Shown here in pieces: positions 1 to 9,796 of a stretch of DNA of 22,731 bases. Below the pieces are notes generated by a model that was given only the letters and a program-made list of their open reading frames with translations, made no database searches and was not told the DNA's origin. Source of the stretch: Mesotaenium endlicherianum (taxonomy: Eukaryota > Streptophyta > Zygnematophyceae > Zygnematales > Mesotaeniaceae); NCBI GenBank assembly GCA_009602735.1, contig WELA01007467.1, positions 1 to 22,731 of the forward strand, read 5' to 3'. The translations under genes and the position numbers were made by a program. The first letter of the stretch is position 1; the number at the start of each line of letters is the position of its first letter.

Positions 1-103
1 CTTTGCCGTTTAACGAGTTAACGGAAATACCATAAAGATTACTTGCTGATATGAAGATCTTTATTAATTGTTAATCGTCTATTTGGTAAGTCGATTCATT
101 TCA
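1..103 (+). repeat. LTR end fragment, inverted relative to element 1
   Basis: These 103 bases match, in reverse complement, positions 4002-4105, the inner (U5) end of element 1's 5' LTR. I count about six substitutions and one indel by eye. The fragment ends in tttca at 103, like the other copy, and is then followed directly by element 1 pol sequence instead of a primer-binding site. It therefore reads as the terminal 3' end of a plus-strand copy of the same family, inserted into element 1 and running off the left window edge. Confidence 0.8.
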
Positions 104-2508
104 CTTAAGCTTATACCCGAGTGCAGTAGCACGTCACACACCAGTAGTGGGGCTGGGCTCAAATGTTGGGTCAGAAAGGTAGGCTTTCCTAAGTTGTTCT
201 AGGAAGGACTTTTTCACCTTTAGTGAAGTGAGTGCACACAGGACATTATCTACAGCATGCTGACTAAAGTTCCTTTCTTGCAAGTCAGGTCTTCTAGAGA
301 GTGCATCAGCAGGATTCAACTTCCTTGGTTTGTAGTCGATCGGGACTTGGAACTGCTCCAGCATCTGGCTCCAGCGGTTCTCCCTCCTCGACAGCTTGGA
401 CTTCTTCTGGAAGTGGGTCAGAGCTAGATGATCTTTAATCACCTTAAAGGCTTTACCATGTAAGTATGCTCTCCACTCTTTGAGCACATGAATGATAGCT
501 AGCAACTCCTTATCTTGCACTGAGTAATTAATCTCTGCTGGATTAAATTTCATGGACTCGTACAACACAGGGTGCCACTCCTGCCGTACCTTACCATCCT
601 TTGTGGTTTTGTCAGCAGGCTGCAACAAAATAGCACCCATGGCAAAGTCAGAGGCATCAGTGACCACCTGCACGAGTTTGCTGGGGTCATACACGGCTAG
701 CGCTCGGGAAGAACAAAGGGCATATTTAAGGGTTTGGAAGGCAGCCTGCTGCTCTTCCCCCCACAAATGCCCTATGTCTTTCTTAGTAAGGTCAGTCAGT
801 TTACTGGCCTTTGTGGAATAATTCTCAATGAATCTCCTATAGTGGTTAGCCAACCCGAGGAAGGATCTAACTTCAGAGACAGACTGTGGTACTGGCCAGT
901 CTCTAATGGTCTGGACTTTACTGGGATCCACACTGATGCCCTCCTTACTGACAGCGTGGCCTAAGAATTCAATACTTTCCTTAAAGAAATCACAGCATAT
1001 GAGTGATTTTTCCGCAGAGTGTCCAGGACTGTCTTTAAGTGTTCAGTGTGCTGAGCTTCATCTTTAGAGAAAATTAAAATATCATCCTGGAGAACTTGAA
1101 CAAACTTATCCAAATAAGGTCTAAAAATGTCATTCATAGCTCCCATGAAGGTAGCAAGAGCATTAGTCAGTCCAAATGGCATCACGTTGAACTCATAGTG
1201 TCCATAACATGTGCGGAAGGCAGTCTTGTGTTCATCCCCCTCAGCAATTCTGATTTGATGATAACCACTCTTGAGATCTATCTTATTGAACACCTTAGCA
1301 CCAGACAGGGTATCAAGCAAGTCCTCGATTCTGGGTAAAGCATACTTGTTCTTTACCATAATTCTGTTCAGGGCTCTGTAATCCACACACATCCGCATAC
1401 TGCCATCCTTTTTCTTAACAAATAGGATGGGTGCACCGTGAGGTGATTTACTGGGAGAAATATAACCATTTTCCTCAAGCTCTGCAATCTGTGTTTTCAA
1501 CTCCTCGCTCTCCACATAAGACAAGCCATAAGTGCGTTGCCAGGGTGGCTGACTACCAGGTAATAAANCATCCTATGATCTACTTCTCGCTTAGGGGGTA
1601 GTCCTGGAGGCATATTAAATACATCCGTGTATTGAGCAACAATTTTCGCAGCAGTAGGGTGCTCCGGAGGGCTTACCTTTTCCTCCACCGCTTCTTCAGG
1701 TTGAGGAGGTACCCCTAGGAGGTACCTTAGCAGCAGACAGAACATTCTGTCTTCCTTCTGGTTCCAGCTTTTGAAGAACTCCATTGCATTCAACAACTTG
1801 CATCCTTCTGGAAGCCTCTTCTTTTCCTTCATTTGCCATCCACACAAGACAAGAGGAAGAGCACTGGTGGGTGCCAAGTCAGTCTGCCCATCACTGGCTC
1901 CTCTCACTTTAACTGTACCTCTGCTCCAACACACTTCAGCTTGATGTCTATTAAGCCAGGACCTGCCTAGCACGAGATCATAAAAGCCAGTGTTGAGTAC
2001 CTCAAATGTAAGCGTTTCAGTTAGAACTGCAATGCCAGAACCTAACTGGACCTCAATAGGCTTGGTTATAACTCCTCCCGGGATACTTGAGGCATCTCCA
2101 AGGAATATTTTTCTATTCCCTTGGGTGACAGTAGGCAGCCTTAGCCGCTTAACTAAGTCCTTGTGGATAAAAGTATGTGACGCCCCTCCGTCAACAAATG
2201 CCCTCACCTTCCTACCTGCAATCATGCAATGCAGTAGGATAGGGGGGACTGTCTTTTCCTGACTTTCGCATTGTTCTCCTGACTTAGCAAAGAAATGTTG
2301 GACATCAGGTGGAACAAGAGCATCCAGAGTGTGCACTCTCTGGACGTCTATATTGCTGATGGTCTCCTTTATCTGGTTGTCAGGCATGCATAGTGAATCC
2401 AGTTCAGCTGGACCCATAATACCTGCTACGAATGCAGCTAGTGACGACTCACTATCTCTAGCATCCTCACAGTCAGTAGACTGGATTACTGACTGTTGTT
2501 GCCTTTTA
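104..2508 (-). pseudogene. pol: Element 1 pol: protease-RT-RNase H, broken, no integrase
   Basis: Pol would make the enzymes that process the polyprotein and copy element RNA into DNA. A retropepsin-like motif FVDGGASHTFIH (about 2170-2210) has DGG where DSG/DTG is usual. Reverse transcriptase spans about 1550-980 with VDYRALN, GYHQIRI and VMPFGLTNA. Its catalytic segment reads LQDDILIF rather than the usual F/Y-L/V-DD. RNase H (about 700-290) keeps VTDASDF, KELLAI, KDH and ADALSRR. Breaks are a frameshift at the ambiguous base 1568, an apparent 13-nt deletion near 1005 that removes the residues between YA and CDFF, and TGA at 134-136. Pol lies in the -1 frame relative to gag and has no obvious start of its own, so it is probably translated by frameshifting at 2504-2510. 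Integrase is missing because the element is cut at 104. Confidence 0.9.
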
Positions 2509-2510
2509 AA
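2470..2510 (-). promoter_or_regulatory. Candidate -1 ribosomal frameshift signal, element 1 gag/pol
   Basis: On the minus strand the gag frame reads CCT TTA AAA GGC, giving the canonical X XXY YYZ heptamer T TTA AAA (2510-2504). Eight bases later comes a perfect 9-bp inverted repeat, cagtcagta (2495-2487) and tactgactg (2478-2470), with an 8-nt loop. The gag TAA begins in the last two bases of the 5' arm. A one-base backward slip enters the pol frame, which is open through protease. Heptamer, spacer and stem match the known layout of programmed -1 frameshift sites; activity is untested. Confidence 0.7.
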
Positions 2511-3967
2511 GGCTGGTCTTTTCTCTCGACCTTAGGAAGGTGCTTGATTGGACACTGCTCTCTGAAGTGACCTGGCTGCTGGCAATGAAAGCAAATCGAT
2601 TTTGCTGAGGCTGGTCTCGGCTTAGTCCTACCACCACCCCTTCCATAGCCACCTCGAGAGGAACCACCTCTACCTCTAAACTGAATAGCATTGTACTCAT
2701 ACTCATATTCATCACCCTGATTATCCTCAGCCTGGTCTCCTTCAACTGCATTGTAGGAACCGTGGGGCTTTTTGACAATCTTAGACACCAAAGCATTACT
2801 CTGGCGCTTGTGATTGAACTGCTGCTGATCCCAGGCGTCAGCATCCTGGATCAAGTCAGCCAGTTTCTCATACTTCTTCTCAGCGAAATGACCAGAGACT
2901 TCGGATTTCAAGCCACATCTGAAGTATGCTATCCTATACCGTTCTGGCAAGTCTGGCTGCTTCATCATGTTCTCTTGGAACTTTTGAGCAAACTCAGCAA
3001 CTGAAGTGGTCTGCTTCAGTGTCAGGGAGATCATCGCATAGATAGCTTTCTCCTGCTGGTTGATGACATCAAACTTCTCATGCAACTTCTCGACAAACTC
3101 TACCCACGTAGGGTCACCGAGTTGCCGAGCCTTACGCTCTTCCTTCCAGTAAAGCCACCAGTCTGCGGCACTGCCTTTCAGTAGCGCACCGGTGTGCCTG
3201 ACCTTCTCGTGATCTTGCAGTTCTGGGTACTTCTCCAGCCACTGCTCAACATCCGCGCGAAACTTGATCAAGTAATATTTTCTGTTTCCCTCAGGATCAT
3301 ATTCCTGGGGAGGTTTCGGTTTGGGCTTACTAGGCCCTCAGCCACCACCACTAGTGGTTTGAGACCCCAGTTGGTCTCTGTCCCGCAGTAGGGACATTAT
3401 GATTCTTTTGTCCTCCTGTTGGGTCTGATACATGGTCGCCATTTGCGACTGCATTTGAACGAACAATGCTCCCAAGTCTACACTCTGGGGTGGTAGATTA
3501 GCAAATGCAGCAGCAGCATTGGCATCTACTCGCTGAGTAGTGTCCTCAACAGTCCCTCTCGCTCCTGCNGGAGCAGCAATTCCTGCTGCATTCAGCCGGT
3601 CACGTATTTGACCTAGGGGTACATTGAGTTGTACAGCAGGAGGTGGGTTCAGAACATTGGCCCTTGATGCCATAAGTTCCTCGACAGTGCGCTCGTCAGC
3701 TGGCTGTCTTTCCCTCCTTTCTGTATCTTCAGCGGCCTTTGCTAATTGTTCAGCTTCTAATCTGGCTCTCTCCTCCTCAGCTTGCTGTGCTGCGACTGCG
3801 GCAATAGCAGCTGCCTCATCTGCAGCCTCTCTAGCTGCAGTATCTGCTATTGCTTCAGAATAGGTACGGGTTCCCGCTACATGGCTTTCCGCCTGGTTTT
3901 CGACATTCTCGTTATCCTGGTTCTCCATGTCTCGGGAGTTGCTAGTTTGAGACCTTGTCCTTACCAT
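2486..3967 (-). pseudogene. gag: Element 1 gag (capsid-nucleocapsid) with one in-frame stop
   Basis: Gag packages the element RNA into virus-like particles. The frame runs 493 codons from ATG at 3967 to TAA at 2486-2488, interrupted only by TGA at 3338-3340. The N-terminal part (residues about 35-95) is an Ala/Glu/Arg-rich stretch with coiled-coil character. The middle (about 233-400) resembles the retrotransposon gag/capsid fold, with GSAADWWLYWKE and WVEFVEKLHEKF. It is followed by an Arg/Gly-rich linker and one CCHC zinc knuckle, CFHCQQPGHFREQC (about 459-472). The start is chosen as the first ATG after the primer-binding site, 22 nt away. The TGA sits after a Gly-rich stretch; a C-to-T change from an Arg codon would explain it, but that is inference. 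One residue is undetermined because of N at 3569. Confidence 0.88.
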
Positions 3968-3988
3968 ACAAAGAAGACTGTGATAACT

Positions 3989-4000
3989 GCTTCGATACCA
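3989..4000 (-). other. Primer-binding site, initiator-Met tRNA type (element 1)
   Basis: The minus strand reads tggtatcgaagc, one base after the LTR end (4002). It differs at two positions from tggtatcagagc, the usual plant PBS complementary to the 3' end of initiator-Met tRNA. It sets the 5' LTR boundary and the element's orientation. Confidence 0.75.
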
Positions 4001-4001
4001 C

Positions 4002-4700
4002 TGAAATAAATCGACTTACCAAATAGGCGATTAACAATTAAAAAAGATCTTCATATCAGCAAATAATCTTTATGGTATTTTCCGTTAACTGGTAAAACGG
4101 CAAAGGACAACACACTAGCAGTAAATAATACTCGTAAGTCAAATGCGAGTAACTAGCATCAATAATGCAATCAGTAAACTCATACATAAGCAAGGTTAGA
4201 AGACTGTGCGTATCAATGGCTTCTCGCCTTGGATTCAGTTCTCTCTCAGTAAGCTGTACAAGAGAGTTGGCCTCGTTTCCGAATGCCGAACTCGAGAGCA
4301 ATGCCTAGCATATGTAGATGGAATGAGTTTATTGTTCAACGGCCAGTGCGATGGCACCGCCTACCCGGGAGTTAACCACGTTGGTAGGACCTCGGTTAAC
4401 CAAATCCACCGCCATCTCCCATCATCCCGAATCGCCATCCATCATAGGGATGTCATCTGGCCATTCCTCTAGCATACCACACTTAGATGCATATCGAGGC
4501 AGTTCGCTGCTACCGAGTACGGAAGTCAGCTGGCTGTCAAAGAATGTGTCAGCAAGCTGACTTAAGCTGACATCAGCCTGCTGCTTCCGGCTGAGTTATT
4601 AAACTGATATTAAATATAAAGTCCAGCAGACTGATCATTAACTAGAGTTCAGCAGGCTGAACTTATTTAACTATATTATTTAAATGAATATTATGTCAAC
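4002..4700 (-). repeat. Element 1 5' LTR (outer boundary uncertain)
   Basis: The inner end at 4002 is fixed by the adjacent primer-binding site and by the match to the LTR end at 1-103. The outer end cannot be placed because the partner LTR is not in the window; 4700 is an estimate. A TATA-like sequence, tatattta on the minus strand (about 4611-4618), is a candidate promoter. Several short palindromes of the type tcagc-nn-gctga lie around it (4524-4664). Confidence 0.5.
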
Positions 4701-5440
4701 CAATATACTGATTCATTATACGTAGTATGAGATAGATTTTTTAATTTACGGTTGCTCCTTGGCTTGTTTGTTTCAAAGCTCAATTTCCTTCCTTAATACG
4801 TAGCTACCCTGTTGCCGAGTAGAGCCCAGCGTAGACCTCTAGTATTTACTGTCTTATTTACAGCACATAAGCTGTGGTCTGTTCATCTTGCTAGGGGGGG
4901 GTTTTACCCACCAGCACCTAGGTTGACCAATCTGGTGAGAATCCCGGGGGTAGTCCTCTCCCGACGTCCCCATTTGCCCAAGTGTTGTTTCTATCCTTGT
5001 CATTCCGATGTCTAGCTGTCTACGATGGTCCTCATCATAACAGACTACCCATGTACACGAGAAACAATCTGATATCGTCCCAAGTGCGTGTGATGCAAAA
5101 TTGCGTCTCGTAGGCCTACACTTTAACGACCGCCCTCGTACACGCGCTCAGCTCGACATACTATAATTTATGCCCGGGTCATCATTAATCAAGCTTTACA
5201 AACAAGCAACTTGCGATGCATAGCACGTGTAGCCATCCTCCCCCCATTTTTCGGCGCAATTTATTCATGTTTTATCATGAATGGAAGTGCAAATTTCCTC
5301 CCAATATATGGTGTCAAGGTGTGCGTGCGCATTTAGAATCCTTGCTATGTTGGAGTTGCAAGTGTAGCTACCCCTTTACCTGCTCCAAGAGGTTATATCA
5401 TCAATAATCAACAACAAGGGCGTTGATAAGCCTAGTAATT
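4701..5440. other. Stretch without a recognisable gene
   Basis: No convincing coding sequence is seen; the short reading frames here have no recognisable domain. Part may be the remainder of element 1's LTR. A G-run followed by gttttaccca (about 4894-4910) and a cytosine run near 5241 are the only simple-sequence features. Confidence 0.5.
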
Positions 5441-5445
5441 GAATG
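5441..5445. repeat. Target-site duplication gaatg (left copy)
   Basis: The bases gaatg directly precede the left LTR of element 2 and recur at 11589-11593 directly after the right LTR. A 5-bp duplication is typical of Ty3/gypsy integration and fixes both element ends. Confidence 0.95.
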
Positions 5446-6189
5446 TGAAAGGGGCAGAGTGCCCTAGTGGCAGCGTAGTGATTCACGAGGAAAGGAACTA
5501 GTTGCAATCATACAAGAGAGTGCAGCGGCATATCACTAACAAAGCTTAGGAAAAATACTCAACATTTTGAGTAGCAAGAAACTGCTCACAAATGATGTAG
5601 GATGAAAGGCCTTGTCATTACAAACCCGTAGAAATTTACAGAAGTGAAAACTGATAAGAAACAAAGAAGTTATGCCTATTTATAATTTTGTGCCTAAGTG
5701 CTCCACCCTAGGAGGAAGCTACGGACTTTCCTAAGTGTTTGACAAATTGTCCCTTCCAGAATATTCGTGAGTAAGCCAGATCAGTCTAATCTGACGTGTC
5801 GGGCCGAATTGACGTCCACATACATGCATCGACATTACTAGAATATTCTATCTTAGACGCGCTAGGCTAAACCGAAACTTCTAGGTAAATCGACCTAGTC
5901 GGCACTCCGCGTCAGCCGAACTTACGTGAAGGTTCGAGTTTATTCTAACGGGCCAGATCGCTCGACGCTGTCGGTCAATCCGACGGTTGCGCTCACCGCG
6001 AATTAAAGACAGTCGTCAACCGACCTCAAAACTAATTAAACTTCGGAAATTCATAACTCTCTCAATACTTGACCGAATTCGATGAACTTTATATCAAAAT
6101 GATCACAAAAATGCACTCTACACTACTATACAATCAAATCATTCTTTCACAAATTTCAAAATTGCACTTTACAAACCTATGACCTTACA
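5446..6189 (-). repeat. Element 2 3' LTR (744 bp)
   Basis: It is bounded by the duplication gaatg on the left and the polypurine tract on the right. Read on the minus strand it starts tgtaagg and ends ctttca. A good TATA box, ttataaatag, lies at 5676-5685 and is conserved at the matching place in the 5' LTR and the solo LTR, marking the U3/R promoter. Confidence 0.97.
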
Positions 6190-9100
6190 TCATCCCCCTC
6201 CTCAAGATGCGACGTCCTCGACGCATTCTGCAGATAGCGTCTCAACTTACTCTTACACTGAGTCAAGTTGGCCTCTGGCTCCCAAGTGTTGTCGTCCGCA
6301 TGGTAGCCCTTCCACTTGACCAGATACTCTTGAACAAGTCGTTGACCTCGCTTGCCTCGTCGATCGCCGACAATCGCCCCACTTCATACTCCAATACATC
6401 ATCGATCTCGACCGGTGGTGGCGGTGTAGGTAGTCGTCCTGGATGTCCTTCATTCGGGTCAACGTATGGCTGCAAACAACTGGCATGGAACACATCATAG
6501 ATACGCTAGCCTGAAGGAAGTTCCAACTTGTAGGTCACTGGATTCACCTGCTTGAGCACCACAAAGGGACCTGTAAACCGTGCCCGCAGTTTCCTCTTGC
6601 CTGTGAAAGGTAGGTAGTCTATTGACAAGATTATTTTGTCGCCCACATGGAATGTCACTTCTCTCCGATGCTTGTTGGCATGCTTGACCTGCTCTTCTTG
6701 TGCCTTCCGTATAGATGTCTTAGCCATGTCCCAAGTCGTCGCCATCTGCTCCATAAACGCTTGTGTACTAGGAACCTGAGTCTCCTTGGCCCTCTCCAAC
6801 AAGATGTTTCCTGGATGATGTACCTCTCTCCCATAAACCATAGCGAATGGTGACTGCTTGGTCGATCCCTGCATGCTGTTGTTGTGGGCAAACTCCAACC
6901 CTGGCAGCTTCTTGTCCCACTCCGAAGGGTCCTCCATAGTGAAACTCCTGAGCACCTCTTGCAGAGTTCTGTTGAGCCTCTCACTCTACCCGTTTGTCTG
7001 AGGATGATAGGAAGTGCTCATACTCAACTTGGTGCCCATCAAAGTAAACAATGACTGCCAAAAGTTGCTAGTAAACCTTAGATGCCGGTCTGAAACAATC
7101 ACCTTCGGCAACCCATGTAGCCTGAAAATATGATCGAAGAACAGCCGTGCCACATCTGCTGCCGTACAAGTCTCCTTCATGGGAATGAAGTGTGCCATCT
7201 TGCTGAGCCGATCAGACACAACCCAAACTGCATCGTGCCCTTGACCACTCATTGGTAACGACGTGATGAAGTCCATAGCAATCTGCTCCCAAGGATACTC
7301 TGGAATAGGTAGGGGCTGCAATGTACCTCCCTTCTTTTGATTTGGTGTCTTGTTACGCTGGCACGCATCGCAACTCCTGATCCACTCCTCGATGTCCTTG
7401 TCCATATTTCTCCAATAGTACTCCCGCTTCAGCACGCTTGCCATCTTCTCGCTTCCAAAGTGTCCAGCATATAAGCAATCATGATGCCCCGCAAGTAGTA
7501 AGTCTCGTAGCTCCTTGATGTCAGGTATCACCACTCTCTTGGAATCGCCATAATACCATATGCCGTCCTCCTTCTGCATACTTGAGTTGGACTCAGCAGC
7601 TCTACCATCAGCAAACTCTGGGTCCTCCTCATAACCTCTTTGAAGCTTCTCCTTGAAGTCCATATTCTCCTTGATGACCGTGACAGCTGCAAGGTCGCAC
7701 CTCCTGGATAAAGCGCCTGCAGGGTTGATCTTCCCAGGTAAGTACTCAATCTTGTGGTCGAACTGTTGCAGAAACTCCATCCACCTTGCCTGTCTTGGTG
7801 TCAACGTTGGCTGCGTCATAAACTTCTCCAAGCTCTTGTGGTCGGTCTTGATGAACACCTTCCGGCCGTCCACATAACATCGCCAAATCCTCAAAGCCTG
7901 GATAATAGCCAACATCTCTCGCTCGTGTGCTGCATAGTTCTGCTCCGCAGGACTCAACTTCCTGCTCTCATATGCCACAGGCTGCAATCCTTTGCCCTGG
8001 TCCTGGAGAAGAATGGCTCCCACTGCAAAATTTGACGCGTCCGTGAAAATGGTGAAAGGAAGCTCTGGACTTGCAATTGCCAACACAGGTGCCTGTGTCA
8101 ACAGCTCCTTAATCTTCTCAAAGGCTTGCTGCTCCTTGTCACCCCATAGCCACTTCTCCTGCTTCTTCAACATGTCCGTGAGCGGTGCACACACCTTGGC
8201 AAATCCTTCAATGAAACGTCGATAATAATTCGCCATGCCGAGGAAACTCCTGAGTTGATGAATATCAGCAGGTACCGGCCAATCTCTGACTGCTTGCACC
8301 TTCTTCTGCTCCACCTTGACTCCTTCAGCTCCCACTATGTGTCCAAGAAACTCGACCTCCTTGAGACAGAAGTCGCACTTGCTCATCTTCCCATACAGCT
8401 TTTGATCTCTCAAGACCTCCAACACCTTCCTCAGATGCTCCACATGCTCTTCCAAGGTCTTCGAATAGATCAGGATGTCGTCCAAAAATACAACCACAAA
8501 CTGGTCCAAATAGGGTCTGAAGATACTATTCATGAGACCCATAAATGTAGCAGGTGCATTAGTCAATCCAAAAGGCATGATTGTGAACTCGAACAAACCA
8601 TAGCGAGTTCTGAAAGCAGTCTTTTGAACGTCTCCTTCCGCAATCCGGACCTGGTGATAGCCACTCCTTAAATCGATCTTCGAGAAATACTTCGCCCCGA
8701 CAAGCCTGTCAATCAACTCGTCCACTCGTGGAAGTGGGTACCTGTTCTTGATGATGACCTTGTTGAGTGCCCGGTAGTCGACACACATTCTCATAGTCTC
8801 ATCCTTCTTCTTCACAAATAAGACTGGCGCTGCAAATGGAGACTCGCTGGGTTGGATGAACCCCTTCTCCAACAACTCTGTCAGCTGCTTCTTCAACTCA
8901 TCCAACTCCGCAAACGATTGTCGATAGGCGGGTCTCACTGGTGGCTTGCTCCCTGGTTCCAACTCAATCTTGTGCTCCATAGCTCTCTGTGGAGGTAATC
9001 CTGCAGGTAGCTCCTCAGGAAACACGCACTTGAACTCCTCCAACAGCGCCTTAATTTGGGCAGGCATCTCAGCAGGCTTCTTCTCTTGAGCAGTTGGGCT

Positions 9101-9793
9101 CTGCTCCTTCTGAGCAAGGGGATCAGACACCACTACTTGCTCCTCCGGCGATGTACATTCGCCCAGGCTGTTAGGATTCACGCTTGCTCCATCTGATGAC
9201 CTGGCCAGGGCCACCGAAACAAGGTACATCTCCTTCACCTGATTCGCCCTGCATAGCTTCTTAACTTGCAGGCTCGACAGAAGACAGTTACTTGTGGTCG
9301 TATCTACCTCCACCTGTTTCGCTGTCTCCATTCGACCATCACGCCCTTGGACTTTCACTTGTCCTGTGCTCCAGTGCACTTGAGGGTTGGCTTTCCTCAG
9401 CCATGGTCGGCCCAATATCACCTCATGGTGACCCAACTCTGCCTGCTCCATAACTTCCTTACTCCGGTGCCCCGCTACTTCCACGTGAATAGCTTCCGTA
9501 GGTGCACCACATTTGAGTCTCTGCCCATTCGCCAAAATTGCCTCCTTAGGCTCATAAAGCTTCTGCACAAGGATTCGCCACTCTTTCACCAGCTTCTTGT
9601 GCACAAAGTTTGCCCTTGCGCCACTGTCGACCATACACTTTGCCTTGTTGCCGTCGACTACTCCTTCCACGATAATAGGCTTGTCAACGTCTCGTCCTTT
9701 GCTTCTCGGCAGGCTCCTGGGGATAACCTCCTTGTGAGTTCTCGTCTTCACGCCAGTAGACACCCCAGAACGACTTACTGGCGTCCTCCTTTT
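6177..9793 (-). pseudogene. pol: Element 2 pol: PR-RT-RNase H-integrase-chromodomain, broken
   Basis: Pol encodes the enzymes for proteolysis, reverse transcription and integration. A protease motif [12 protein letters not shown] lies near 9630. RT has VDYRALN (about 8780), [19 protein letters not shown] and the catalytic [10 protein letters not shown] (about 8490). RNase H begins [14 protein letters not shown] (about 8040), but the usual ADALSR motif reads AGALSR, losing a conserved Asp. Integrase has an HHCC zinc-finger segment (about 7480-7350), DFITSLP and [11 protein letters not shown] at 6986-6988 then falls just before the SER of the usual QSER segment that holds the catalytic Glu. A second TAG (6506-6508) precedes the RIYDVFH segment. 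A chromodomain (LVKWKGY, NTWEPE, about 6260-6400) is split by a frameshift near 6355-6375. The frame ends at TAG 6177-6179 inside the 3' LTR. Pol is in the -1 frame relative to gag; an ATG at 9859 exists, but frameshifting from gag is the likelier entry. Confidence 0.93.
6190..6203 (-). other. Polypurine tract (element 2)
   Basis: The minus strand reads gaggagggggatga immediately before the 3' LTR, purines with one T. This is the expected position and composition for the plus-strand primer of reverse transcription. It overlaps the end of the pol reading frame. Confidence 0.85.
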
Positions 9794-9796
9794 TCC
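9750..9796 (-). promoter_or_regulatory. Candidate -1 ribosomal frameshift signal, element 2 gag/pol
   Basis: On the minus strand the gag frame reads CAG GAA AAA GGA, containing the slippery-like heptamer G GAA AAA (9796-9790). After a 5-nt spacer there is a perfect 9-bp inverted repeat, acgccagta (9784-9776) and tactggcgt (9758-9750), with a 17-nt loop. The gag TAA starts in the last two bases of the 5' arm, exactly as in element 1. The loop bases ctgggg (9768-9763) can also pair with ccccag at 9722-9717, allowing a 6-bp pseudoknot. The heptamer is weaker than the element 1 version because the P-site codon would re-pair imperfectly. Confidence 0.6.

Larger units (their letters stand above)
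104..4105 (-). mobile_element. Element 1: decayed Ty3/gypsy retrotransposon, truncated
   Basis: The order on the minus strand is 5' LTR (from 4002 rightward, outer end not resolved), primer-binding site, gag, protease, reverse transcriptase and RNase H. The sequence then stops at the junction with an inverted LTR end at 103/104. Integrase, polypurine tract and this element's own 3' LTR are absent from the window. Gag carries one in-frame TGA. Pol carries two frameshifts, a deletion and a TGA. The reading frame can be followed past that TGA to position 104, so the junction cut an originally longer pol. The element is a non-autonomous relic. Two ambiguous bases (1568, 3569) lie within it. Confidence 0.9.

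Noticed and set aside
104..4105. DIRS-type retrotransposon, suggested by inverted termini
   Set aside because: The internal genes are ordinary Ty3/gypsy gag-protease-RT-RNase H with an initiator-Met primer-binding site and no tyrosine recombinase. Nested insertion explains the inverted LTR end.
5930..5960. T-arm-like sequence ggttcgag within the LTR
   Set aside because: No cloverleaf or acceptor stem could be built around it, and it is simply part of all three LTR copies.
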